From: Novipirellula caenicola
Lineage (GTDB): Bacteria; Planctomycetota; Planctomycetia; Pirellulales; Pirellulaceae
Reading direction: 5' to 3'
Assembly: GCF_039545035.1 (NCBI RefSeq)
Contig: NZ_BAABRO010000017.1
Coordinates: forward strand, 1-64,000
Length of the DNA: 64,000 nucleotides
The notes under the pieces: model-generated
What the model was told of the DNA's origin: nothing
Databases searched by the model: none
The model's input: the letters and a program-made list of their open reading frames with translations, nothing else
Translations under genes and position numbers: made by a program
Shown here: positions 45,765 through 55,062 of the stretch, piece by piece
Numbering within the stretch: the first letter of the stretch is position 1
How the letters are laid out: every line of letters begins with the position of its first letter

Positions 45765-47141
45765 ATGCCGGAACACCGAATTGTCATTACCGGAGCGGGC
45801 GTGGCGTCTGCGATCGGACTGGGACATCAAGATTTCTTTGCTGCGTTTCTTCGCGGGGATTCCGGAGTGCGATCGCTGGCCGATCGCGACGATGACGGTC
45901 CAACTCCCCCGGCGGGGCACGAAAACGACGGACTGTGGATCGGCGCCCCGATCGTCGGGTTTGACGGAAAACAGTTCGTAAAACCTCGCAAAGCCCTGAA
46001 GGTGATGTCTCGCGAGATCCAACTCGCCTACGTCGCATCGATGATGGCGATTGAAGATGCCGGACTCGATTCGGTCTTTCCCGCTGCCGAATCGGACGCG
46101 GATTCCACCGCGTCCGACGACAACGTGACTCGGTTTGCTCCCAAGGAAATCGGAACCGTCTTTGGCAGCGAGATGCTGTATGGACCGCCTACCGAATTGG
46201 CCGAGGCGTTCCAGAAATGTCTCGACGACGATGGCACGATGGACGAGTCGCGTTTTGGCGAAGCGGCGATGCGAAGCGTGATGCCGCTGTGGATGCTGAA
46301 ATACTTGCCCAACATGCCCGCCTGTCACGTTGGGATCGCAATCAATGCCCACGGCCCCAACAACACGCTGGTGCTTGGTGATACGTCGGGACCCGCTGCG
46401 TTGGACGAGGCGATCTCGTGTCTGAACCGTGGCATCGCGACGTGCATGATCAGCGGGGCTGCTGGCACCCGGATCAACGCCACTCGGCTGAACTACCGCA
46501 ATGACCTGCCTATCGCCGAGTCGACTGAGAACGTTGCCGAGGCATCACGTCCCTTTGATCCCACGGCAAAAGGGGTGGTCGGAGGCGAAGCCGCAGCGGT
46601 GTTTGTGCTGGAACGCCTCGAGGCGGCGGTGCAGCGAGGAGCAAAACCGATTGCCGAAGTGGTTGCGATGACCTCGCGGTTTGTCGCATCCGAAGGGATG
46701 CAGTTGGTCAAGCGAACCTGTGATATCGATACGCCTGGCATCCGTGGATCCGCCGCAGCGATCAAGTTGGCTATCGACGATGCCTTGCGAAAAGCGAAGC
46801 TAAGTCCGGCTGACATCGGGATGGTGGTTTCACACGCGATGGGAGATCCGGTAATCGATCGACAAGAACGACAAGCTCTTGAATCGAGTTTGCCCGAGGT
46901 ACCGGTGGTGACGCCGATTGCCAAACTCGGGCACACCGGTGCGGCCAGCGGATCGATCGAAATCTTAGTCGGCGTGTTAGCGCTGAAGCACAAGCAAATT
47001 CCACCGTCGCTGCAGTGGAACGGTTCGGCTGAATCGAAGCCGGGGGTCACCGCTGCTAAGCCGCTACAGAAGTCGCATGTTCTGTGCCTGAGTCACACCT
47101 CCGAAGGCGCGGCAATCGCGACCGTCTTGGCCAGCGTGTAG
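45765..47141 (+). CDS. beta-ketoacyl-ACP synthase homologue without the catalytic cysteine
   Basis: A 458-residue thiolase-fold protein of the FabF/KAS II group. Overall pattern: RIVITGAGVASAIGLG, HGPNNTLVLGDTSGPAALDEA, GGEAAAVFVLERLEAA, and SHAMGDPVIDRQE. The segment matching the nucleophile box (GPNHAVVTACATG in FabF) reads GPNNTLVLGDTSG, with Asp206 where the cysteine should be. The two histidines, His357 and His390 (KLGHTGAASGS), are retained. It therefore cannot form the acyl-cysteine intermediate and may act like a chain-length-factor or decarboxylase subunit. No ACP gene is adjacent. Confidence 0.85.
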   Translation: MPEHRIVITGAGVASAIGLGHQDFFAAFLRGDSGVRSLADRDDDGPTPPAGHENDGLWIGAPIVGFDGKQFVKPRKALKVMSREIQLAYVASMMAIEDAGLDSVFPAAESDADSTASDDNVTRFAPKEIGTVFGSEMLYGPPTELAEAFQKCLDDDGTMDESRFGEAAMRSVMPLWMLKYLPNMPACHVGIAINAHGPNNTLVLGDTSGPAALDEAISCLNRGIATCMISGAAGTRINATRLNYRNDLPIAESTENVAEASRPFDPTAKGVVGGEAAAVFVLERLEAAVQRGAKPIAEVVAMTSRFVASEGMQLVKRTCDIDTPGIRGSAAAIKLAIDDALRKAKLSPADIGMVVSHAMGDPVIDRQERQALESSLPEVPVVTPIAKLGHTGAASGSIEILVGVLALKHKQIPPSLQWNGSAESKPGVTAAKPLQKSHVLCLSHTSEGAAIATVLASV

Positions 47142-47223
47142 TTCAACCTAATCGCGTCGGCATTGTCAGCATCGTCAATTTGACGGTCGATTCTGAAGAC
47201 ACATGCGTGTAGTAACGACGTGC

Positions 47224-47270
47224 AAGAAAAAAAGGCGGCTTCGAACCTGATGATTCGAAACCGCCTTTTG
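47224..47270. terminator. bidirectional terminator
   Basis: AAAGGCGG (47231-47238) and TTCGAA (47240-47245) pair with TTCGAA (47254-47259) and CCGCCTTT (47261-47268), with one mismatch and an 8-base loop. A-rich sequence on the left supplies a T-run for the minus strand, and TTTT ends the plus side. It lies between the convergent ketosynthase-like and Gfo/Idh genes. Confidence 0.85.
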
Positions 47271-47296
47271 AAATGCGGGTCAAACTCGATGCCGCG

Positions 47297-48601
47297 TTAC
47301 GCGAACGGGCTGTGTTTTCCAGGAACTGGCACAGGGTATTCGCCGTTAGGGCCAGGCATCACCGGAGGATCGCTCTCAAGGGTGTACTCGTCGATTCCAG
47401 GAGAAAGGTTTGCACCCTTTTCCATCAACTCGTCCCACTTGACGATCTTGCCCGAGTAGCAGGCTTCGCGACCGAGGATCGCGGTGAAGGTTGACTTCGC
47501 GCCGTATTCACCTTCGTTGTAGATGTCGCCTCGCATCAACGCTTCGATCAAATCGTGCTGCTCTTGTTGATGTCCACCTGGGCTCTTGCCGCTGAACTTC
47601 CAAGGATTTTCGCCTTCGATCGTGCCCGATGGATCGGCTGATCCCTTGGTGCCGTGAGCGAACTCGCCGACGTGGTTCCAACCGCCCGCCAAGTGACGGC
47701 CTTGGCTGAACATCTTGGATCCGTCGGCAAAGGTGTACTCACAGAATGTGTGGTCGAAAATCTGTGACTTGGTCGCGTCACCACCTTCTCGCTGGGCACG
47801 ACCACCCATGCCGTTACATTCAACCGGGAAATCTCCCTTGACCCAGCAACCGACATCCAAATTGTGAATGTGTTGTTCGCAGATCTGGTCGCCCGAGAGC
47901 CAATTGAAGTGGTACCAGTTATTGGTTTGGAATGCCATTTCGGTCATATCCTTGTCACGGTTACGGTACCAGATACCGCCGCCGTTCCAATAAACACGCT
48001 GTGCGATCACGTCGCCGATTGCACCATCGTGAATTCGTTTGATGGTTTCGATGTACCGTGGCTCGTGACGGCGTTGCAGCCCGATGCCGACCATGCGGTT
48101 CTTTTTCTTCGATTCTTCGACAGCCGCCAACACGCGTTTGACGCCGGGAGCGTCCGAGGCGACCGGTTTTTCCATGAACACGTGACGATTTTTTTCGATC
48201 GCGTACTCAAATTGTTGAGGTTTGAATCCGGGGGGAGTGGCAATCACGACCAGATCACAATCGGTGTCGATCGCTTTTTTGTAGGCATCCAGTCCCGCGA
48301 AAATTTGGTCTTGGGGGACGGCGACTTTGTCCTTGTGCGACTGGGCTAGACGTTTGACCGCGTATTCGGCTTTGTTCTGGAACGCGTCTGCTACCGCGAC
48401 AAGTTTGACGTTGCCTTTGGTGTTCATGATGTTCGCTGCGGCACCGGACCCACGTCCGCCACATCCGATCACAACGAATTTGATTTCATCGCTTCCCGCA
48501 GCGTGAGCGGTGCGAGCGACATTGGTTGCGATTGCTGCGGCACCCGCGGCTGCAACCGTAGATTGTTTGAGGAATTTGCGGCGAGAAGGGGTATTCTGCA
48601 T
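47297..48601 (-). CDS. Gfo/Idh/MocA oxidoreductase, Tat-exported
   Basis: A 434-residue NAD(P)-dependent oxidoreductase with a Tat signal (SRRKFLKQSTVAAAG). The Rossmann domain has VIGCGGRGSG and the family motif FMEKPVAS. The C-terminal domain has WYRNRDKD, WNHVGEF and an Asp/Glu/His-rich QICEQHIHNLDVGCW, the usual substrate face. Periplasmic Gfo/Idh proteins are numerous in planctomycetes and are thought to act on sugars or cyclitols; the substrate is not known. AAGGAT stands before the ATG. Confidence 0.92.
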   Translation of the reverse strand: MQNTPSRRKFLKQSTVAAAGAAAIATNVARTAHAAGSDEIKFVVIGCGGRGSGAAANIMNTKGNVKLVAVADAFQNKAEYAVKRLAQSHKDKVAVPQDQIFAGLDAYKKAIDTDCDLVVIATPPGFKPQQFEYAIEKNRHVFMEKPVASDAPGVKRVLAAVEESKKKNRMVGIGLQRRHEPRYIETIKRIHDGAIGDVIAQRVYWNGGGIWYRNRDKDMTEMAFQTNNWYHFNWLSGDQICEQHIHNLDVGCWVKGDFPVECNGMGGRAQREGGDATKSQIFDHTFCEYTFADGSKMFSQGRHLAGGWNHVGEFAHGTKGSADPSGTIEGENPWKFSGKSPGGHQQEQHDLIEALMRGDIYNEGEYGAKSTFTAILGREACYSGKIVKWDELMEKGANLSPGIDEYTLESDPPVMPGPNGEYPVPVPGKHSPFA

Positions 48602-49034
48602 CAGTGAAAATCCTTGAGGAATTGAGCAAGTCTTGTTCGAGAATCGAATTTTACAATCGTTTCACAGCCAATTATAGACGCTATGCGTGCGGAAGTCGCC
48701 TTGAAGCGGGGGCTGCGGAAGCGTTTTCGCATATTACGCCATCGCACTCCAATTGTTCAGTTTGCGCAGTGCCCCAAACTGAAATCGGCTGATCTTCCCC
48801 CAGAAAAGTTAATGCCCCCGCGAAAAGTTAATGGCATGCAGCAAGGTATCGGTCGAGCGCCGCAGGATCTTTGGTCGATCCGCGAGTGAAATGGCCGAGC
48901 TTGGGGGGCGCCCAATGCCGTCGACAGAGCTGCCCGGTCCCTTCGCTGCCCGCCCCCTGGCTGGCCCTCTCCCACGCCGGACGGCGTCGATCGGTGGCCC
49001 GTTAATCCGGATGCCGTCGAAAACCTGCTAGCCG
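48602..49034. other. intergenic region with a short direct repeat
   Basis: No gene is supported. GAAAAGTTAATG occurs twice, at 48803-48814 and 48822-48833 (19-base period), and could be a regulator site or a remnant of a dispersed repeat. Confidence 0.5.
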
Positions 49035-51362
49035 TTACTCAGCCTGCAGGTACCGCTTGCGTAAACCGGCGATCGCGTTTTCATGATCGAGCGTCCAGTT
49101 CTCGAACCAATCGGCAACCCGAGCGGGCTTGTGAGCATCACCAAACGCTCGCTGGCCAGCAAATTCGTTCCAGTATTCCGCTCGCTGTGCGAACGCGGGC
49201 GAACCTTTGCGAGGCAACTCATGTTCCAATTGGTCGAGCGTCAATCGAACGGCTTTGTCGAGGAAACGGTCACTGCGTGCTCGCTCGAGACTTAAAAATG
49301 TCGCAGGCGAGTTCAAGAGCACGTCGGCAAAGCGTCGTTCATACCGCCACGCATCAGGGGTGACTTTGGTCCATCGCCCCCGCTGGTACTCGTCCCAAGC
49401 TTGCACGAGCACGACTGCGCGCGAGGCTCGGCGTAACTCTTGATCGGGGATCCGCGAAACAATCTCGGCAATTTGTTCGTCGGTTCCTTCGATCGTGTCG
49501 ATGTAACGCAGCAAGAATTCCTCGCCAAAGTCCGCAACCAAACTGACGGTTCCAAACGAACTGGTGGCTTGAACTGCATTTTGACGCACCGCTGTCGCCC
49601 ACGCCGCCATCACTTTTAGTGCGTTCCGCTTCATCTCGGCTACCTCATCGACGGTCAACCCTTGTTGCCGCAGATGGATTTCGTTGGCGCGAAACAAAGC
49701 ATGGATTTCACCGAATTTGACCTCGTCACCAATCTCCTGCAGCTCGTTGAGTTCGGCAAGTAAACGATCGTTCAGACTCGAAAACTCAGGCTCGTGGTAG
49801 ACCGTTTCAAACGGCGCGACCAAAACCGCTTGACTGGATGACTCGAGCGTGCTCTTGGTTTGCAAGTTTGAAATCGCAAGACTTCGCTGAAACATCTCGC
49901 TTCGCCACTGTGGATCGATCGAGGGCATGCTGCTGTAACGCAAACCGGCCACCATCACCATCGGCGTGACAAAGGCGATCAGGACGAACGCAACCACCGT
50001 CCACTGAAACCACACATCTCGGCGCTGTTCGAGCCATCGATTGGTGAGCCGCCATGTTGCCAGCAGTAATACGGGGAAGATGAAGATGACCGTGTAGACG
50101 TAGTTTGGGTACAGCCCGAAAAATGGAACCAGGATGCTGAGACCGAACGCCGGATAAATCGGTGCGGTCAGCAACCCAAGCGTCGCCCGTGGGGTGACCG
50201 TCGCGGCGAGTTGACCGAAGGCAAACGCAGCCAACATAATCGCCGCCATCGTCACGGCGCCGGTCATCCAAACACTGATCCCCGCCAGTAACAAACAACA
50301 CGCCAGTGGCGGCCCGATCCGGGTTCCCCAAACCACACTCCGGCGAATGCCATGGTCCGCAAAATACACTGACCGACTCCGCACCGTGTCGCCATAAAAC
50401 GCCAACGCCCCCAGCCAAGAAGCGATCGTGGCCATCGCCACTTGCGACAAAACTTGCATGCCGTCGTCCAGACGTGACGGATGCGCATACCAGAACAGCA
50501 ACACGATCAAGCCGATCACCGTCAATGTCCCCATCAACCACTTGCTCTGTTCGACGTGCTGCCATAGCAACGCAAAAACTGGATTCGGACGGTTGAAGAT
50601 TCGTTCCACGGGTGGTTGATAGGGCCGGACGATCTCGTTGGATGTAAGCAGCGGCGCGCGGTCAACCGAGACCAATCGTCGACGTCCCAACAATCGCTGG
50701 ACACCCCATAGCACAACGAGATAGCCGATCGCGAAGATCGCCGCCTTTTGAAAATCACGCGTGCTTACATTGCTCAGCGAGCCATAGGTGTCGAAGTGGC
50801 CAAACAGAATCGTTTGGATGACTCCGACCGCAAACCAAGATGTCACGACGATCACGGGAATCAACAGGATCAATCCGCCGATTGGCGAACGGACGAGGTA
50901 GGCGGTGATGAATCCGCAAATCAGCAACAACACACTGAAAAACAGCAGCCTCGCCACGCCGATCGGATGAATCACGTCGTCCGCCATCGGAGAGCTCGAG
51001 TCGTCAATCAACAAAACAACGACCGCGAGTACCAGCGACGCAATCGCCCAGACGACAAGTAGTGCAACCAAACCGACCGCAAACTTCACGTCGACGATTC
51101 GTTGCCACCGCACTGGCAACGTGCGTAACCAAAGGAATGTTTTTGCTTCTTCTTCGTTGCCAACCAACATCGCCGGAGCGCCCAACGCCATCAAGTTTGG
51201 CATCAGAATCCAAACCAGAAGGTAGGGATCAATGTCCAGGGGGGCGTCGTTGAAAACGTACTGACCGGCCGTGATAAACAGTTGGAATAGCAGAATGCCA
51301 GCGACGACCGCGATGACAAGCGGGCGAAGCGTGAGCACGTCTTTCCACAGTAATTGTTTCAT
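49035..51362 (-). CDS. ABC-2 type transporter permease
   Basis: A 775-residue permease of the ABC-2 type. It starts MKQLLWKDVLTLRPLVIAVVAG and has about six spans by residue 235 (with VLLLICGFITAYLVRSPIGG), another set at about 290-480, then a long soluble C-terminal region (about 490-775) rich in Glu, Leu and Arg. It is larger than the usual six-span permease and may hold two transmembrane halves. It lies 73 bases after its ATPase gene, in an operon led by a GntR regulator. The substrate is unknown; YtrA-linked exporters often respond to cell-wall stress or antimicrobials. Confidence 0.85.
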   Translation of the reverse strand: MKQLLWKDVLTLRPLVIAVVAGILLFQLFITAGQYVFNDAPLDIDPYLLVWILMPNLMALGAPAMLVGNEEEAKTFLWLRTLPVRWQRIVDVKFAVGLVALLVVWAIASLVLAVVVLLIDDSSSPMADDVIHPIGVARLLFFSVLLLICGFITAYLVRSPIGGLILLIPVIVVTSWFAVGVIQTILFGHFDTYGSLSNVSTRDFQKAAIFAIGYLVVLWGVQRLLGRRRLVSVDRAPLLTSNEIVRPYQPPVERIFNRPNPVFALLWQHVEQSKWLMGTLTVIGLIVLLFWYAHPSRLDDGMQVLSQVAMATIASWLGALAFYGDTVRSRSVYFADHGIRRSVVWGTRIGPPLACCLLLAGISVWMTGAVTMAAIMLAAFAFGQLAATVTPRATLGLLTAPIYPAFGLSILVPFFGLYPNYVYTVIFIFPVLLLATWRLTNRWLEQRRDVWFQWTVVAFVLIAFVTPMVMVAGLRYSSMPSIDPQWRSEMFQRSLAISNLQTKSTLESSSQAVLVAPFETVYHEPEFSSLNDRLLAELNELQEIGDEVKFGEIHALFRANEIHLRQQGLTVDEVAEMKRNALKVMAAWATAVRQNAVQATSSFGTVSLVADFGEEFLLRYIDTIEGTDEQIAEIVSRIPDQELRRASRAVVLVQAWDEYQRGRWTKVTPDAWRYERRFADVLLNSPATFLSLERARSDRFLDKAVRLTLDQLEHELPRKGSPAFAQRAEYWNEFAGQRAFGDAHKPARVADWFENWTLDHENAIAGLRKRYLQAE

Positions 51363-51435
51363 CGTCGTACTTTTACGCGAGTGATTCTTGAACAACCGTG
51401 CGGCGTTCGGGGGCCGGGGTTTTGTCGACGTTTGA

Positions 51436-52362
51436 TTAAACTTGCGCGTTCACTTTTTCATCACGGATCGTGCGACGATCGCTGCGACCGCATACCGCGA
51501 TGAAGATTTCTTCCAGCGATGCTTGGCTTGCCGATAAATTCTTGACTCCCGATGCGTCGTCATAACGCGATTGCCAATCGTCGGCCAAGTCCTTGACGAT
51601 CCAGCGGACTTGGCGACCACTGCGTGACTCGGAAAGCACTTGCCCGGCAGGGGACTCGACCGCTGCAATGGCGTCGTCAAGCGTCGCGACCACGATGTGG
51701 GTCGACTGACGCAAAACATCCATAGGTTGAACGAGTTTCAGTTCGCCTTGATGCAGGATCGCAATCCAATCGGCGACCCGCTCGACTTCGCTAATTTGAT
51801 GACTGCTCAGCAGCACGGTGCGCCCAAGCGCGGCGCGGTCCACCATCGATTCCAAGAATTGTCGTCGAACCATCGGATCAAGTCCGCTGGTCGGTTCATC
51901 CAGGACCAACAGCGACGGGTCATGAGCGATCGCCAACGCCAATGCGACTTTCGCACGCTGTCCCTTGCTGAGGCTTTTCAGGCGGACGCCTTCGGGGACG
52001 TCGAATTCGGCAATCAATTCGCGGTAACGCTCGAGAAATCCCTCGGGGTAAAACGCGGACGTAAACCAACCAATTTCACCCGCGGACATCCATTCATAAA
52101 GTGCGGGGGCGTCCGAGACGTAGCCGATCGATTTGCGAATCTCGAGTCCCGCGGTGTCGCAGGGATGCCCGATCACGCTGGCCGCCCCAAAATCGGGTTT
52201 TAGAAAGCCGGTCAAGATGCGAATCATCGTCGTTTTGCCTGCGCCGTTTTCGCCCAGCAACGCGAAGACGACTCCCGCCGGCACTTCCAAATTAATGTTG
52301 TCCAGCGCGATCGTGTTGCCGAATCGTTTGCAGATGTGACGAAGCGAAATTACCGATTGCAT
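51436..52362 (-). CDS. ABC transporter ATP-binding protein
   Basis: A 308-residue ABC ATPase. Walker A is GENGAGKTT (37-45), the signature is LSKGQRAKVALALA, Walker B is LLVLDEPTSGLDP and the H-loop is LLSSHQIS. The C-terminal 80 residues form an accessory domain as in the YtrB/CcmA-like families. I chose ATG 52362 (AGGA upstream) over an earlier start at 52458 that would overlap the GntR gene. It powers the permease encoded next. Confidence 0.92.
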   Translation of the reverse strand: MQSVISLRHICKRFGNTIALDNINLEVPAGVVFALLGENGAGKTTMIRILTGFLKPDFGAASVIGHPCDTAGLEIRKSIGYVSDAPALYEWMSAGEIGWFTSAFYPEGFLERYRELIAEFDVPEGVRLKSLSKGQRAKVALALAIAHDPSLLVLDEPTSGLDPMVRRQFLESMVDRAALGRTVLLSSHQISEVERVADWIAILHQGELKLVQPMDVLRQSTHIVVATLDDAIAAVESPAGQVLSESRSGRQVRWIVKDLADDWQSRYDDASGVKNLSASQASLEEIFIAVCGRSDRRTIRDEKVNAQV

Positions 52363-52432
52363 TGGCGTGATCCTAGAAAAGTCGTTCGTTGACACAGTGA
52401 ACGCGGGGAAGCGGATTCGGTCCGGTGGCGTC

Positions 52433-52852
52433 TTAGTCGCATGAATCGTCTCCGGCATGCAGCGGCGCGGTCTGTTTTTCCTGCTTGGCGAGTTCGGCTT
52501 CGAAGAGTTCTCGCAGCTCGTCCCGAGTCATTCCGCCCGCGATCGCGTCGGCAAGTGCACGGCGAACGCCATCGGCAACCAGCGTGTTACGAGCCTTGGT
52601 ACAGCGAGCCAAGGCATCGCGGCGGACCACCATCCCACGGCCACGCAGCGGTTCGAGCACGCGATCGTTTTGCAGTTCCTGATACGCGCGGGCGATCGTA
52701 TTGGAGTTGATCGCTAAATCGGCCGCCAATTGACGGACGCTCGGCAGCATCTGGCCGCCCGAGAGCACGCCATCGGCGACCGCCAATTTGACCTGACGAA
52801 CAATCTGCTCGTAGATCGGAATGTCGCCGCTCGTTTCGATTGAAAAGAACAT
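52433..52852 (-). CDS. GntR-family regulator, YtrA type
   Basis: A 139-residue repressor. The winged helix-turn-helix is at about 20-80: IPIYEQIVRQVKLAVADGVL, LPSVRQLAADLAINSNTIAR. It has only a short C-terminal helix pair (about 95-125) and no ligand domain, the layout of the YtrA subfamily, which controls the adjacent ABC transporter. The operon is regulator, ATPase, permease. The start at 52852 begins with FFSIETSGDIPIY, typical of the family. Confidence 0.9.
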   Translation of the reverse strand: MFFSIETSGDIPIYEQIVRQVKLAVADGVLSGGQMLPSVRQLAADLAINSNTIARAYQELQNDRVLEPLRGRGMVVRRDALARCTKARNTLVADGVRRALADAIAGGMTRDELRELFEAELAKQEKQTAPLHAGDDSCD

Positions 52853-52994
52853 GACTGCCTTCGAGCCCAAGTCAAAAGAGAGGGAGGACGCCACATCGCG
52901 TCATGCACGTTCGCAATCCCAAGGGAGCCAAAAAATTTCAACCGGACTGGGAAATCCCAACCCAGCCGGAAAATTCGGACGCTACCTCGATTGC

Positions 52995-53035
52995 GTGTAC
53001 TGGTGTCATGGTACACCGGTCTTTCGGCGAGTCAA
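52995..53035 (-). promoter_or_regulatory. likely promoter and operator of the GntR-ABC operon
   Basis: On the minus strand TTGACT (53030-53035) and TACCAT (53008-53013) are spaced by 16 bases, a good -35/-10 pair. The inverted repeat GTGTAC-N10-GTACAC (52995-53016) covers the -10 element. A dimer of the GntR protein could bind here and repress its own operon. The leader to the ATG would be about 150 bases. Confidence 0.5.
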
Positions 53036-53358
53036 GTGCCGGGGGTGGCAGAAGCAGCGACACGGGGGCTCCGATGGCATTTTTGGGCTCCAAAACCACC
53101 CGATGTAGCGGTGCTGTTGGGGGGCAAGGTTGGATGCCGTGCAGAATATAGGGTTAATGCTTGCGAATGGCGTCTCCCGTACCTACCATGCTTAAGTAGA
53201 GGCTCCTGCCTAAATACAGACAGTTCGTTTTTTGCTTGGCGTTTTTTTACCGGCGGAAAATGACTCAGCGGTTCTCGCCTGTCATAATGGGGGGTAGGCG
53301 GAGTGTTGCTCGATACATTGTTTGCAATTGATTTCTCATTCGTTTTGGTATCACGCCA
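53036..53358. other. intergenic region upstream of the second ECF sigma gene
   Basis: No gene or strong structure is recognised here apart from the promoter ending at 53035. The sigma-gene promoter presumably lies in its right half. Confidence 0.4.
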
Positions 53359-53925
53359 GTGAGTCTTTCCGAGGTTGACCGCCAGTTTCTGCAAAGATGC
53401 CTTGAGCGTGCCCCACGCGCCTGGCAGAACTTTGTCGATCGGTTTTTAGGTTTGGTGGTTCATGTGGCGAACCACACAGCGGAATCGCGTGGAATCACGT
53501 TGGATCAATCCACGCGTGATGATCTGGTCGCCGAGGTGTTTTTGGCGTTGATCGCCAACGACTTCGGTGTGCTCCGCCGTTTCCGCCGCAATTGTTCGTT
53601 GGCGACCTATTTGACCGTCGTCGCACGCCGCGTGATCGCGCGGCGCTTGGCTACATCGCAAATCGGTCCGCAGACCGCCAGCCAATTGGAAACGGTCAAT
53701 CAGGAGGCCGTGAGCGACAACGGGCATCAATCACGAATCGAAAATCGCGAAGAGGTCCAGCAGTTGATGCTGAGGCTGGATCCGCAAGAAGCCAACGTGG
53801 TGCGGATGTACCATCTCGAAGGTAAGAGTTACCAAGAGATCAGTCAGAGCGTTGGCATGGCCGAAAATAGCATCGGCCCGGTGCTGAGCCGGGCGCGATC
53901 GAAAATGCGTGGCGAAGCCTCTTAG
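53359..53925 (+). CDS. ECF-type sigma factor
   Basis: A 188-residue sigma-70 family protein starting at GTG 53359. Region 2 includes FVDRFLGLVVHVANHTAESR and DDLVAEVFLALIANDF. Region 4 has LMLRLDPQEANVVRMYHLEG and KSYQEISQSVGMAENSIG, with an end rich in Arg. No anti-sigma gene is adjacent. The target regulon is unknown. Confidence 0.85.
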   Translation: MSLSEVDRQFLQRCLERAPRAWQNFVDRFLGLVVHVANHTAESRGITLDQSTRDDLVAEVFLALIANDFGVLRRFRRNCSLATYLTVVARRVIARRLATSQIGPQTASQLETVNQEAVSDNGHQSRIENREEVQQLMLRLDPQEANVVRMYHLEGKSYQEISQSVGMAENSIGPVLSRARSKMRGEAS

Positions 53926-53934
53926 GTGATCGCG

Positions 53935-53974
53935 GATGGGCGCTGGCGAGTGAATGATGGGCGCTGGCGAGTGA
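53935..53974. repeat. direct repeat after the sigma gene
   Basis: GATGGGCGCTGGCGAGTGA occurs at 53935-53953 and again at 53956-53974, a 21-base period. More GGGCCCTC-like repeats follow at 54061-54130. No gene is seen up to the clpS stop. Confidence 0.65.
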
Positions 53975-54172
53975 GTATCGATAGCAGTAAATATCGATGG
54001 ATCACTCGCAATTACAGTGAGCCTTTCGCACGCCATCCGCTGTGACGGCACCAATCTTTTGGGCCCTCACGTTTTCAGGCCCTCGCACTCTCGGGCCCTA
54101 ATAATCTCCGGCATTGACGGCCTCGGGCCCCTTGCACCGCGTCAAGGCTGCCTCGGTCGACACGCCGCATGA

Positions 54173-54526
54173 TTAGTCGTGAACGGGTTCGATCGTTGCC
54201 GACATGCTGCCTTTGCAGCGGGCGATCAATTCATCTTTGCCAAACGCATGGATCTGATCGCGTTTCAGTTCGGCGTGCTCGAGCGTCGTGGTCAAGCAGA
54301 TTGCTTTACCGCTGTTATCGACTTCCTTGGCAATTTGGAATCCGGTTTCGATGGGATGACGAAACAGACTTTTCATCATCAGCACGACATATTCGTAGCT
54401 GTGATCGGTGTCGTCCCACAGCACGACGCTGTAACGAGGCTGCTTCTTTGCTTTGGATTGATTGCGACGTTCAACTTCGGGTTTGGCCACTTCGGGTTCG
54501 GCCACCATTGTTTGATGATCTGCCAT
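54173..54526 (-). CDS. clpS: ClpS-like adaptor with altered N-degron pocket
   Basis: A 117-residue ClpS-family protein, the adaptor that delivers N-degron substrates to ClpAP/ClpCP. The fold is clear (YSVVLWDDTDHSYEYVV... and GKAICLTTTLEHAELKRDQI). Binding-pocket residues differ: the Asn-Asp-Asp of E. coli (34-36) is Asp38-Asp39-Thr40, and the pocket His66 is Asp70. An N-terminal tail of about 30 residues is polar. I used ATG 54526, which has AAGGAG 11 bases upstream; ATG 54550 is also possible. Targets may differ from the usual N-end rule ones. Confidence 0.85.
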   Translation of the reverse strand: MADHQTMVAEPEVAKPEVERRNQSKAKKQPRYSVVLWDDTDHSYEYVVLMMKSLFRHPIETGFQIAKEVDNSGKAICLTTTLEHAELKRDQIHAFGKDELIARCKGSMSATIEPVHD

Positions 54527-55062
54527 TGCTGACCATGCTCCTTGCAACATTTGATGGTTGTTGACTGGGGATCCAGTAAAATCGTTTTCGAATACGTTAA
54601 ATTCTTGAGGAATCGGTTCTGCGAAGCGATGTCGGAAAATCACCGATTTGCATCGGTGCCGTTTCGCCTCCCTTCCATTTTTGTGTCGCCTGTTTCGGGC
54701 GGCAATCCTGTGACGCTGCTGGCGCACGCTCGGTGGTCTGCAAAATCAAGCGTTCGAATCGTGATCCGAACCGCAGGTCTTTTTCGAGCATGCTGCTCAG
54801 GGCCCCTCGTGCAAAAATGCCGGCCCCCTAAAACGGAGGTGGTCCCGGCACTGCTATGGTAGTCTCCCTGAGCCATAAAACGTAGGATTGCCTCACGTTT
54901 TCGTTCTCTGCGACAAAGCTATATTGTAGCGCCGTCCCAAATCGGTCGGCAGTCCTGATTATCACGTTTTTGAGCCTCGTGCGGCAAATTTCAGTCGTGC
55001 GGTGGCAAGCTTTGACGACACTTCCGTATTTTCCTTCGTTCAAAATCCCCTAGTCCGATTCG
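54527..55062. other. divergent intergenic region clpS / dipeptidase
   Basis: No gene is supported. It should hold promoters for clpS and the dipeptidase-serS unit. No clear consensus elements or strong hairpins were found. Confidence 0.4.
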
